Made by a program: the position numbers and the translations under genes
The notes under the pieces: model-generated
Database searches by the model: none
What the model saw: the letters and a program-made list of their open reading frames with translations, nothing else
What the model was told of the DNA's origin: nothing
Source of the DNA: Methanomassiliicoccales archaeon
GTDB taxonomy: Archaea > Thermoplasmatota > Thermoplasmata > SG8-5
Reading direction: 5' to 3'
DNA: 10,599 bases
Assembly: GCA_030636255.1 (NCBI GenBank)
Contig: DAOVXH010000043.1
Location: 1-10,599 of the forward strand
Part shown: positions 1 to 6,431 of the stretch, piece by piece
How the letters are laid out: each line of letters starts with the position of its first letter
Position numbering within the stretch: position 1 is the first letter of the stretch

Positions 1-68
1 ACTGGACCTAATGGTGGACCAGGTGTGGCTTTCCCCCCGTCAACAAGCACTTCTACAACTTCTGCCAT
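1..68 (-). CDS. rpl11: Ribosomal protein L11, N-terminal fragment
   Basis: The first 22 codons of archaeal large-subunit ribosomal protein L11 (uL11), which with 23S rRNA forms the GTPase-associated centre. The minus strand reads MAEVVEVLVDGG then KATPGPPLGP; the Gly/Pro-rich PGPPLGP stretch is the hallmark of the L11 N-terminal domain. The gene leaves the window at its left edge. Its ATG lies 5 bases after the spt5/nusG stop, and a GGAG (80-83) inside the end of that upstream gene is a usable ribosome binding site about 11 bases before the start. The tight spacing points to cotranscription. The spt5-L11 neighbourhood is a conserved archaeal (and, as nusG-rplK, bacterial) order. Confidence 0.93.
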   Translation of the reverse strand, partial: MAEVVEVLVDGGKATPGPPLGP

Positions 69-73
69 GTTGT

Positions 74-985
74 TCACTTCTCCTTTTCTAATACCCGGAC
101 GCTGTCACCCTTGACAGTAACCGGAATTGGCACTAATGCCTCGAATAATTCGACTGTAATTTCTTCCTTTGGCTCATCTATGTTCTGGACGCGGGCTTTC
201 TCACCCTTGAACGGTCCTGCAATGAGCTCGACAATATCGCCTTCCACGATGCCTGATACAAGTGGCTTCGGTGTAAGGTAATGTTCTATCTCTGCTATCT
301 TCATCTCACCCTGGACAATGCCCCTGGCACGCTTGATACTGCGTACAACTTCATCCAGGCGGTCAGTGTTCATTGCCTCTAGGAGCACGTAACCACGCAA
401 TGGAGCTGGACATAATATGGATAAAACTCCAATGTCCTTGGCCCTGGAGCTGAGAGTATCAGCAACAGCCCTTTCATGACCTATCTGGGTCTTGATTGCC
501 AGTACAGATTGTTTTGCTGTTGTGGCTGTCTGGATTGTGCTGTTCACCGCAGGGTCGGAAACCAAATTTGCCATAAGAGCTACATTGATAGTGTCTCCAT
601 ATCTGGCGCCCTTTGGTGAGGTTACCTTGAGGGTTAAATTAACCTGTTCATTTGGTTCTACCTTGACTTCCTTTTCCATGATGCTGGTCCTTGTGACCTC
701 CCATGGATTCTTCACGCCTTTCAGATGGACTTCTATGAGCCATTCTGCTGCGTGTTCACCAAGGCTGGCGGATGTGAAAACATTCACTGAAAGCTTGACC
801 TTGTCAGGCTTGGAACCGTCATAGATTGCCTTGATATTATAATCAGAGGTTATACCGGTGGTGATGGTCCTCTCCCTGTCACCGTCGCATACCAGGTTCA
901 GTGCCCTGGAGTCTGCTGGCTTGAATGGAGAATCATCATCCTTTGTATCTAATTCATCTTTCTTCATATCTTCGAGTAGGGACAT
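74..985 (-). CDS. spt5: Transcription elongation factor Spt5/NusG with long N-terminal extension
   Basis: Spt5 (archaeal NusG) binds the RNA polymerase clamp and increases processivity. Residues about 159-235 form the NGN domain (starts SVLAIKTQIGHERAVADTL, contains CPAPLRGYVLLEA). Residues about 247-300 form the KOW domain (GDIVELIAGPFKGEKARV). Typical archaeal Spt5 is roughly 150 residues; this one is 303. The extra residues 1-155 begin with an acidic, probably disordered stretch. A predicted beta-sandwich follows, with phrases such as VEPNEQVNLTLKVTSPKGA and YGDTINVALMA that resemble NEW3/CARDB-type domains normally seen in surface proteins. No signal peptide or membrane segment precedes it, so the whole protein should be cytoplasmic. 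AAGGAGG stands 7 bases before the ATG, supporting this start and a single fused chain. The secE stop is 16 bases upstream. The Spt5 assignment is firm; the role of the extension is unknown. Confidence 0.9.
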   Translation of the reverse strand: MSLLEDMKKDELDTKDDDSPFKPADSRALNLVCDGDRERTITTGITSDYNIKAIYDGSKPDKVKLSVNVFTSASLGEHAAEWLIEVHLKGVKNPWEVTRTSIMEKEVKVEPNEQVNLTLKVTSPKGARYGDTINVALMANLVSDPAVNSTIQTATTAKQSVLAIKTQIGHERAVADTLSSRAKDIGVLSILCPAPLRGYVLLEAMNTDRLDEVVRSIKRARGIVQGEMKIAEIEHYLTPKPLVSGIVEGDIVELIAGPFKGEKARVQNIDEPKEEITVELFEALVPIPVTVKGDSVRVLEKEK

Positions 986-1001
986 AAAATTGCCTCCTTG
1001 A

Positions 1002-1223
1002 TTATAGCCAGCCCATTGTATGCCAGATAAGATAAATCAGGAATCCCAGGCCACCCATTAGAAAGAGACCGAGACTTGTTATCTGCAATACCTTGATGTA
1101 TTCTTCTGTTTCCGGCTTTCTGGCCATCTTCAATACTCTGCCGTACTTTCCCTTGCCCATGTTCTTTGCACGGCTCTCGATACGACGCTGTATGTTCCAT
1201 GATTCTTCGACTATGTCAACCAT
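1002..1223 (-). CDS. secE: Preprotein translocase subunit SecE (Sec61 gamma)
   Basis: Small essential subunit of the SecYE-beta protein-conducting channel, which clamps the two halves of SecY. The 73-residue product has a basic amphipathic N-terminal part, then the family-typical stretch RKPETEEYIKVLQ leading into one membrane helix (about residues 48-70). That is the size and layout of archaeal/eukaryotic SecE rather than the three-helix E. coli form. AAGGTGA sits just before GCAC-ATG and fixes the start. It lies 29 bases after ftsZ and 16 bases before spt5, all in one direction, so it is almost certainly cotranscribed with both. Confidence 0.93.
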   Translation of the reverse strand: MVDIVEESWNIQRRIESRAKNMGKGKYGRVLKMARKPETEEYIKVLQITSLGLFLMGGLGFLIYLIWHTMGWL

Positions 1224-1252
1224 GTGCTCACCTTGATTTTAAAAATGCTGGC

Positions 1253-2368
1253 CTAATTAATGAGGTCAACACCGATGCTACTGCCCCTCCTTTCGTCCTG
1301 TCTACTAAACATCTGGTTAGACTTGACGCCGGTGATGACTATCATAACTCTGATCATGCCCTCAAGCTCTGGATCAACTGCAGCTCCCCAAATTATCCTT
1401 GCATTGGAGCTTATCCTGCTCTGGACAACTTCGGCGACTTGCTCGGCTTCAGCAACTGACATATCCGGTCCACCGGTGACATTAATCAATGCACCAGTTG
1501 CATCCGTGACATCCACATCAATGAGTGGTGAATCTATAGCTTCATTAACAGCTTCTATTGCTCTGTCCTCGCCATCGCTCTCACCGAGACCAATCATTGC
1601 GACTCCGCCGCCTCTCATGATTGTCTTGATATCATTGAAGTCAAGGTTAACAAGTCCAGGCTTGGTAACAACCTCTGTTATGCCCTTGATGGACCTCATA
1701 AGAACCTCATCTGCCACCTTGAATGCTGCGTTAATAGACAGCCTGGGCACTAAATCTATGAGTTTATCGTTTGGAATAACTATGACAGTATCTGCAACAC
1801 TTCTCAGCTTATCAAGGCCATACTCAGCATTTTCCATACGAATTGAACCTTCTGCTCTGAAAGGTGATGTGCAGATTGCAATGGCCAATGCACCCATTTC
1901 CTTGGCAACACTTGCCACATATGGTGCGGCACCAGTTCCGGTTCCACCGCCGAGTCCACAGGTGACGAATACAATATCTGCGCCTGCCAATGCGGCCCTT
2001 ATCTCCTCATCTGCCTCTCTGGCTGCTTCTTCTCCAACCTGGGGTAATGCACCTGCGCCCAGTCCCTTGGTGGATCGTCTGCCAATGAGAATTTTATGTG
2101 GGGCGTGGACAGTTAGAAGATGCTGGGCATCTGTGTTCAAAGCATAAAGCTCTGCACCCAGAATGCCAGACTCAACAAGCCTGTCAACTGTATTACTGCC
2201 TCCGCCTCCGCAACCAATAATCTTTATATTGGTCTTGAGACCTGCCAGTATGCGCTCTAATTCCTCGTCTTGGGAGTTCAGTCCTCCCACACGTTGCTCG
2301 GTTGGGGCATCCTGCTGGGACACCTCTGAACCTGAACGGGCTAATACCTCTTTTACAATGGAACTCAT
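1253..2368 (-). CDS. ftsZ: Cell division GTPase FtsZ
   Basis: Tubulin-like GTPase that polymerises into the cytokinetic ring. From the start chosen here (371 residues) the nucleotide-binding loop GCGGGGSNT is at about 52-60, NTDAQ at 78-82, the tubulin signature GGGTGTG at 140-146, and the T7/synergy loop NLDFNDIK at 241-248 with its catalytic acidic residues intact. The protein ends in a short tail (RQDERRGSSIGVDLIN). An in-frame ATG exists 12 codons upstream at 2404, but it lacks a clear ribosome binding site. The ATG at 2368 follows AGGTGA by 4 bases and gives the N-terminus MSSIVKEVLARS, resembling other archaeal FtsZ starts. It heads the ftsZ-secE-spt5-rpl11 run behind a TATA-like box. 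Euryarchaea commonly carry two FtsZ paralogues; whether a second exists elsewhere cannot be seen. Confidence 0.95.
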   Translation of the reverse strand: MSSIVKEVLARSGSEVSQQDAPTEQRVGGLNSQDEELERILAGLKTNIKIIGCGGGGSNTVDRLVESGILGAELYALNTDAQHLLTVHAPHKILIGRRSTKGLGAGALPQVGEEAAREADEEIRAALAGADIVFVTCGLGGGTGTGAAPYVASVAKEMGALAIAICTSPFRAEGSIRMENAEYGLDKLRSVADTVIVIPNDKLIDLVPRLSINAAFKVADEVLMRSIKGITEVVTKPGLVNLDFNDIKTIMRGGGVAMIGLGESDGEDRAIEAVNEAIDSPLIDVDVTDATGALINVTGGPDMSVAEAEQVAEVVQSRISSNARIIWGAAVDPELEGMIRVMIVITGVKSNQMFSRQDERRGSSIGVDLIN

Positions 2369-2372
2369 CCAT

Positions 2373-2378
2373 TCACCT
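2373..2378 (-). promoter_or_regulatory. Ribosome binding site that decides the ftsZ start
   Basis: On the minus strand AGGTGA precedes the ATG at 2368 by 4 bases. The same motif stands before secE (AAGGTGA) and the mgtC-like gene (AAGGTGA). It therefore favours the inner ATG over the upstream in-frame ATG at 2404. Confidence 0.6.
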
Positions 2379-2441
2379 GCCATATTAAATAAAGTCGCAG
2401 ACATTCACATGCCTACAATATGTCATCCATAACTATACCCA

Positions 2442-2452
2442 ATATATAAATA
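2442..2452 (-). promoter_or_regulatory. TATA-like box of the ftsZ-secE-spt5-rpl11 operon
   Basis: The minus strand reads TATTTATATAT, a good archaeal TATA box, preceded by the purine-rich GAAACA that could be part of a TFB-recognition element. A transcript start about 25 bases downstream would fall near 2420, giving a leader of roughly 50 bases to the ATG at 2368. Confidence 0.6.
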
Positions 2453-2472
2453 TGTTTCTTAAGGAAGCGGGC

Positions 2473-2490
2473 TGAAAACATATAGTTTCA
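2473..2490. repeat. Imperfect palindrome between divergent promoters
   Basis: TGAAAACATATAGTTTCA pairs at 7 of 9 positions (TGAAA arms with TTTCA). It sits between the ftsZ TATA box and the promoter of the roadblock gene, so it could be an operator for a dimeric regulator. It is short and AT-rich, so chance is possible. The rest of the 2405-2590 gap holds the two promoters and nothing else recognisable. Confidence 0.3.
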
Positions 2491-2541
2491 GACATTAGTG
2501 ATGGTCGGAGATGCCAAATATCATAATTTTAGTAATAACCC

Positions 2542-2549
2542 TTAAATAA
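2542..2549 (+). promoter_or_regulatory. TATA-like box of the roadblock-ATPase operon
   Basis: TTAAATAA lies about 45 bases before the roadblock ATG, putting transcription start near 2570. The short leader then carries AAAGGGGG (2576-2582), a strong ribosome binding site 8 bases before the ATG at 2591. Confidence 0.5.
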
Positions 2550-2590
2550 CGAAAATGTAATACATACATTGCACCAAAGGGGGCAGTATT

Positions 2591-2962
2591 ATGTCTATAG
2601 TGGCAGATTTAACAAAAGAGCTAGATGCTCTTGCAAGTGAGCAAGGAGTTGAAATTTCCGCAGTAATTACTAGGAGCGGAGCACCAATAGCGTGGCATTT
2701 ACCAAATGGAACATCTGCCGAGACAATTGCAACCCTGTCGGCTACAATATTTGGTGCATCTGAAGTTATTTACACTGGCCATGGATGGGAAAAGCCAAGA
2801 AAAGTCACCATCGAGGCCGGAGAACATGGCACTTTTATTACCAGGAGCCTAGGGGCCAAGGCAATTCTTGTTCTAATGAGCAAGAGCCTGAACAAGGCAG
2901 AACTGGATATAAAATCAAAAGAAGCTGAGGCAAAGATTAGAGGGGTGATGCAGAATGAATAA
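2591..2962 (+). CDS. Roadblock/LC7 domain protein
   Basis: A 123-residue single-domain protein of the roadblock/LC7 (MglB-like) superfamily. These are small alpha/beta proteins that dimerise and bind or regulate NTPases such as Ras-like GTPases. Family-like features are the N-terminal helix (LTKELDALASEQGVEISAVI), the strand-turn ITRSGAPIAWHLPNG, the central helix AETIATLSATIFGASEVI, a GHGWEKPRKVTIEAGEHGTF hairpin, and ITRSLGAKAILVLMSK before a charged C-terminal helix. It overlaps the downstream GvpD-like ATPase gene by 8 bases. Translation is therefore probably coupled, and the ATPase is the obvious candidate partner (inference). No MglA-type GTPase lies in the window. Confidence 0.82.
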   Translation: MSIVADLTKELDALASEQGVEISAVITRSGAPIAWHLPNGTSAETIATLSATIFGASEVIYTGHGWEKPRKVTIEAGEHGTFITRSLGAKAILVLMSKSLNKAELDIKSKEAEAKIRGVMQNE

Positions 2963-4490
2963 ACCAAATTCCAATCATATATCAATACCAAGTGAAATCA
3001 GAACGTTTTTCGGTAAACCAGGGGGCCGCTCTTTACTGGTCAAGGGGCCAGCAGGTTCCGGGAAGACCACATTTGCCCTGCAATTACTTGAAGACATGGC
3101 AGACCCAAATAAGAGCTTCTACCTGTCAAGCAGAGTATCAGACCAGGCTTTGTTCAGACAATTTCCCTGGCTTGAAAAAGAATCAATGAAAAACAGAGTC
3201 ATTGACGCAAGCAGGGTGTTGCTACAGCACCTACACTCTGAAGCAGAAGAGGAAGAATCTCCAGACATAGATAAGATGGAACAGCTCAGCAGTGCCAGGG
3301 ACTTTTTGAAAAGTGTTAGTGATGAGCCACTTGCACCACCATCAAAGGTGGACCGCACAAGACTGGCAGTTCTTCTTGAAAGGAACAGGATGCCTGAATT
3401 GGAGCGTATATATGACCAGGTTGAGGCAAATCTTCCAGACAAGTCCATGATAATTATTGATAGCGTTGAAGGTATCACAAACAAATACAGCCTTGATGAT
3501 GAGGAGATTATTACCTGCATCCAGAAGGATCTGGTGGAGGGGTCAAACTCTGATGTTGTCTTTGTCCTTGAGGACATTCTGGACATAAAGGTGGAATATC
3601 TTGTGGATGGTGTTGTCAAGATGAACTACACGTCAAAGGACGGCCGCAGAACCAGAAAGATACTCCTTGAAAAATTGAGAGGAACCCAGATTCTTCAGCC
3701 ATCATATTTGATTACCCTGAACGGTGGCAGGTTCAACAGCTTTGACCCGTTAAAGATGCACATGGGCGAGATAAGGCCCTGGGAAGCATTACCAGATACG
3801 AATGGTAAGTATAGCACTGGCATTGAAGACCTGGATGCCCTACTTGGCGGCGGTTATGACGCTGGTTCATACAATGTGATAGAGGTGGACGAGAATGTGT
3901 CAAATGAAGAATATCACTCTATTGTGGTTCCCATACTGCTGAACTTCATGGCCCAGGATAGGGGCATATTCGCAGTCCTTACTGGCGGAGACCATGCAGA
4001 GTCAATGAAGAAGGACCTGGTGAAGTTTATCTCAGAAGAACAATTTGACAATCACATAAGAATTGCAGATTACTTTACACCAACCAGCACAGCGCCCTAT
4101 ATCATGGCCCTGGGAACCAGAAATGCTGACGAGGCACTGAGAACCTGGAAGAGCAATCAGGAGTTCCTCAGAGGGCCGGAAAATAAGCCAATAATGGACT
4201 TCACTGGCTTCGATACCCTGGAATACCTCAGAGGCGGCGAGGTGGCAATACAGCACCTTCTTGACGCAGTGGCCAAGATAAAGATTTCAAAGGACCTGGG
4301 AATCGGGATTCTGAAGCCTGGCTTGAGACTAACGCAGGAAATAATGAACATGGCTGACACCTACTTCAAGATTATCAGCATTGACAAGTGTCCATGCATC
4401 TACGGCATAAAGCCAAAGACCATGATATTCGGTATTGTCAATGATGTGGACAAGGGAACACCAAACATCACACTTGTGCCAATAGTCTAA
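2955..4490 (+). CDS. GvpD-like/KaiC-like RecA-superfamily ATPase, two-domain
   Basis: A 511-residue cytoplasmic protein. The N-terminal half is a RecA/KaiC-type ATPase with Walker A GPAGSGKTT (residues 31-39) and Walker B MIIIDS (165-170). The opening IPSEIRTFFGKPGGRSLLVKG and the following FYLSSRVSDQALFRQFPWL resemble archaeal proteins annotated as GvpD. An acidic linker (about 95-125) interrupts the first domain. The C-terminal half restarts with a KaiC-like phrase, STGIEDLDALLGGGYDAGSY (from about 287). Where a second P-loop would follow, it has EVDENVSNEEYHS, lacking the Gly-Lys-Thr core, so this half probably cannot hydrolyse ATP. In halophiles GvpD represses gas-vesicle genes, but no gvp structural genes are near, so that role is not assumed. 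GGGGTGA ends 6 bases before its ATG. It is cotranscribed with the roadblock gene. Confidence 0.75.
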   Translation: MNKPNSNHISIPSEIRTFFGKPGGRSLLVKGPAGSGKTTFALQLLEDMADPNKSFYLSSRVSDQALFRQFPWLEKESMKNRVIDASRVLLQHLHSEAEEEESPDIDKMEQLSSARDFLKSVSDEPLAPPSKVDRTRLAVLLERNRMPELERIYDQVEANLPDKSMIIIDSVEGITNKYSLDDEEIITCIQKDLVEGSNSDVVFVLEDILDIKVEYLVDGVVKMNYTSKDGRRTRKILLEKLRGTQILQPSYLITLNGGRFNSFDPLKMHMGEIRPWEALPDTNGKYSTGIEDLDALLGGGYDAGSYNVIEVDENVSNEEYHSIVVPILLNFMAQDRGIFAVLTGGDHAESMKKDLVKFISEEQFDNHIRIADYFTPTSTAPYIMALGTRNADEALRTWKSNQEFLRGPENKPIMDFTGFDTLEYLRGGEVAIQHLLDAVAKIKISKDLGIGILKPGLRLTQEIMNMADTYFKIISIDKCPCIYGIKPKTMIFGIVNDVDKGTPNITLVPIV

Positions 4491-4556
4491 TGCAATGCTA
4501 GTGTGTTCAAAGTTTGTTACTTTAACTCACATATTAATAATGCAAATAGACAATGG

Positions 4557-4563
4557 TATAAAT
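4557..4563 (+). promoter_or_regulatory. TATA-like box of the V4R-like gene
   Basis: TATAAAT lies 40 bases before the ATG at 4597. A start about 26 bases downstream would fall just at GAGAGGAG (4583-4590), the ribosome binding site 6 bases before the ATG. The gene can therefore be transcribed separately from the ATPase gene that ends at 4490. Confidence 0.55.
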
Positions 4564-4596
4564 CAAAAAGTTGTTCAGGTATGAGAGGAGTTTTTT

Positions 4597-5115
4597 ATGG
4601 AGCGACGTGTCAGAGGGAGCATACTGAATTCATATATGGAATTCATCAAGAAGAAATGGGGAAAAGAAGGACACGAACAATGCGTAAAAGACATAGGCAT
4701 TGAGGAAGGATTCAAAAACGGCCATTATTACAGGGATGAAATCAGAGAAAATATACTGCGCTGGATCAGCAGAGAGAAAGGTGAAGTATACACTGTCGAA
4801 TGCGGTAAGTACATTGTTTCCAATCTGGGCATACTATCATGGCTTGTAAGGTTCGCTGACACAAAGACACTGGCCAAGAAATTTCCAAAGAACTTCAGCG
4901 AGGTCTATGCCTATGGTCGGGTTGAGGCCAATACAGACGAGGAAAATGTCATAGTAATACGGCTCTATGATGTAAACCGCATGAAGGAATCCTGCAATGT
5001 CTGGATAGGTGTCTGTCAGGGTGCAGTGGAAATGACCAATGCCATTGGTGAGGTCAGAAAAACAAAGTGTGCAGTTGATGGTGATGAATACTGCGAGTAC
5101 ACAATAAACCTATAA
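4597..5115 (+). CDS. V4R (4-vinyl reductase-like) sensor-domain protein
   Basis: A 172-residue soluble protein with no signal peptide or membrane helix. The C-terminal third (WIGVCQGAVEMTNAIGEV, then TKCAVDGDEYCEYTI) carries the V4R/DUF2378-type ending. In that pattern a small-residue-rich helix is followed by a Cys, a Gly-Asp turn and a second Cys (here C158 and C166). V4R and the related heme-NO-binding fold bind small hydrophobic or metal ligands and often act as signalling input domains. Six cysteines (29, 69, 133, 140, 158, 166) leave metal or redox sensing open. The N-terminal half (Y/F- and charge-rich helices) fits the helical part of the same fold. It lies 106 bases after the roadblock-ATPase pair in the same direction, and its stop is 2 bases from that of the convergent mgtC-like gene. 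The family call is from motif pattern only; ligand unknown. Confidence 0.62.
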   Translation: MERRVRGSILNSYMEFIKKKWGKEGHEQCVKDIGIEEGFKNGHYYRDEIRENILRWISREKGEVYTVECGKYIVSNLGILSWLVRFADTKTLAKKFPKNFSEVYAYGRVEANTDEENVIVIRLYDVNRMKESCNVWIGVCQGAVEMTNAIGEVRKTKCAVDGDEYCEYTINL

Positions 5116-5117
5116 AA

Positions 5118-5777
5118 TCACTCGTCAAATAATTTGTAATTGCAATTAAGCATCCTAAGGGCCTTTAGGAAATTTCTTTTTTCTTTTCTGGACAGGTAGC
5201 CAGTCACAACTATTTTTTCTTCGATTGCTTCAGAATCCATTTCAATAATAGTGAACTTGGAAGGTGATTTGTATATCATATCCTGGAACTGTTCCACTAT
5301 TTCAGGAGTGCCAGATACCCTGAACTTGTATCTTTTCTTTCCCTTTATGCCAAGGGTGTTTTCTATGCGGCCAAGGAATACCATGGATATTACTGCCAGC
5401 AATACAACAATCACAGAAAATATGTGAAATCCAACACCAATTGACATTCCTATGGCTGCTGAAAGCCAGATGGCTGCGGCACTTGTAAGGCCGCTTATCC
5501 TACCACGGGCGTACATGATTGTTCCGGCACCAAGGAAACCAACGCCAGTAACTATCTGGGCTGCAACTCTCAGAGGGTCTGCGGAACCTCCCCATTGCTC
5601 TGCAAAATAAACTCCAATCATGGTGAACATTGTGGCGCCGGTGCTGATTAACATGTAGGTTCTCATTCCGGCTGGCTTATCCTTTAATTCCCTTTCAAAT
5701 CCAATGAGACTACCGCAGAAAATTGATAGCAATATCTTGGGAAGAAAATCAAAGAGCATTATGTCCATATCTAGCAT
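5118..5777 (-). CDS. MgtC/SapB family membrane protein
   Basis: A 219-residue inner-membrane protein. Residues 11-140 hold about five membrane helices with the family signatures GFERELKDKPAGMRTYMLIS (26-45), RVAAQIVTGVGFLGAGTIM (70-88) and ISGLTSAAAIWLSAAIGMS (94-112). Residues about 148-219 form a cytoplasmic ACT-like C-terminal domain (KRYKFRVSGT...IVVTGYL). Bacterial MgtC proteins act in Mg2+/phosphate homeostasis and can inhibit the F-type ATPase; the archaeal role is not established. The start at 5777 is supported by AAGGTGA three bases upstream and a TATA-like box at 5810-5819; in-frame Met4 and Met7 are less likely. It is convergent with the V4R-like gene. Confidence 0.88.
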   Translation of the reverse strand: MLDMDIMLFDFLPKILLSIFCGSLIGFERELKDKPAGMRTYMLISTGATMFTMIGVYFAEQWGGSADPLRVAAQIVTGVGFLGAGTIMYARGRISGLTSAAAIWLSAAIGMSIGVGFHIFSVIVVLLAVISMVFLGRIENTLGIKGKKRYKFRVSGTPEIVEQFQDMIYKSPSKFTIIEMDSEAIEEKIVVTGYLSRKEKRNFLKALRMLNCNYKLFDE

Positions 5778-5809
5778 TGTTCACCTTAGAAGAGCATCAT
5801 GGCAGGGGT

Positions 5810-5819
5810 ATTTATATTT
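5810..5819 (-). promoter_or_regulatory. TATA-like box of the mgtC-like gene
   Basis: The minus strand reads AAATATAAAT. A start about 26 bases downstream lies near 5790, just ahead of the AAGGTGA ribosome binding site (5781-5787). It adjoins the heptamer repeat at 5838-5872. Confidence 0.55.
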
Positions 5820-5837
5820 TGTGCTAATAATAATTTT

Positions 5838-5872
5838 AGGTGCTAGGTGTCAGGTGCTAGGGTTAGAGTGGT
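5838..5872 (+). repeat. Left heptamer tandem repeat
   Basis: Five consecutive 7-base units on the plus strand: AGGTGCT, AGGTGTC, AGGTGCT, AGGGTTA, GAGTGGT (the last degenerate). The first and third are identical. The array ends at the stop codon of the orphan gene at 5872. Its segment AGGTGCTAGGGT (5852-5863) recurs in inverted orientation at 6437-6448. Confidence 0.7.
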
Positions 5873-6333
5873 CAATTATCAATTGATATAGTTGTAGCCA
5901 GTATATGATTATAGTCGTTGACCTCAGCAATGGTTTCTCCAGGGCTATTATATTCTGGGTTAGTTGTTATTGTTAATGAGATGGATACTTCATCATCAAT
6001 TGAGATAATTTCCGTTAAATTTCCTTCAAACCACCATTGAAATCTAATATCATCCAGATATAATACTGAAACAATTGAATCTTGATTATGTGTTATGTTT
6101 GTTACATTGCCAGATATTATGATTTTATCTCCTGGGTTTAGACCAGGGAAGTCAAATGGAGAATTTAAGTTATAATTTCTAACGATATTATACTCCGTAA
6201 CTATATCATCCCATTCTTCCATTGAGTAATGATGAGTATTATTTGAAATGAGAATATACCCTAAAGCGACGACAACAGTAACAATAATTGTGATTGCTAG
6301 CCAGATGTTGATTATATTAGGTTTTTCTTTCAT
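5872..6333 (-). CDS. Orphan membrane-anchored extracellular protein
   Basis: I do not recognise a family. From the ATG at 6333 the product has 153 residues: a short basic N-terminus (MKEKPN), one membrane helix (IINIWLAITIIVTVVVALGY and a few more), then an exported domain of about 115 residues. That domain is predicted mostly beta and contains GLNPGDKIIISGNVTNI and DDEVSISLTITTN, which could be an OB-like barrel. Several N-x-S/T sequons are present (NVT, NIT, NLT). A longer reading begins with TTG at 6363, but GGAG (6338-6341) 4 bases before the ATG favours 6333. The gene is visibly more AT-rich than its neighbours and is bracketed by inverted heptamer repeats, suggesting recent acquisition or a mobile cassette (inference). 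Confidence 0.65.
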   Translation of the reverse strand: MKEKPNIINIWLAITIIVTVVVALGYILISNNTHHYSMEEWDDIVTEYNIVRNYNLNSPFDFPGLNPGDKIIISGNVTNITHNQDSIVSVLYLDDIRFQWWFEGNLTEIISIDDEVSISLTITTNPEYNSPGETIAEVNDYNHILATTISIDN

Positions 6334-6366
6334 AAATCTCCACTCTTCCACTTCACTAAGCAAATG

Positions 6367-6393
6367 AACGAAAGCCCATAAAACTCTTTCGTT
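6367..6393. repeat. Perfect 8-bp inverted repeat upstream of the orphan gene
   Basis: AACGAAAG (6367-6374) and CTTTCGTT (6386-6393) pair perfectly around an 11-base spacer. The spacer contains, on the minus strand, TTTTATG, a weak TATA-like element about 45-50 bases before the ATG at 6333. It could be an operator over the promoter, an RNA hairpin downstream of the surface-protein gene, or part of the repeat-bounded cassette. Confidence 0.5.
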
Positions 6394-6396
6394 GTG

Positions 6397-6410
6397 ACCT
6401 AGGCTCTAGT
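6397..6410 (-). repeat. Two degenerate heptamer units
   Basis: The minus strand contains CTAGAGC followed by CTAGGTC, two 7-base units of the same family as the arrays at 5838-5872 and 6432-6455, and in the same orientation as the latter. They may be the outer remnant of a longer array. Confidence 0.45.
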
Positions 6411-6431
6411 TCCGCCAGCCTCATTAATTTT

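Noticed and set aside
1260..2147. Long plus-strand open frame opposite ftsZ
   Set aside because: It is antisense to a fully conserved FtsZ, its product is a low-complexity Ser/Pro/Leu-rich shadow, and it has no ribosome binding site or promoter.
3119..3619. Minus-strand Ser-rich open frame inside the ATPase gene
   Set aside because: It is a shadow of the plus-strand ATPase coding sequence, with no start signals and no recognisable domain.
2955..4490. Gas vesicle operon suggested by the GvpD-like gene
   Set aside because: No gvpA, gvpC, gvpN or other vesicle gene is in the window; the resemblance is to the ATPase family only.
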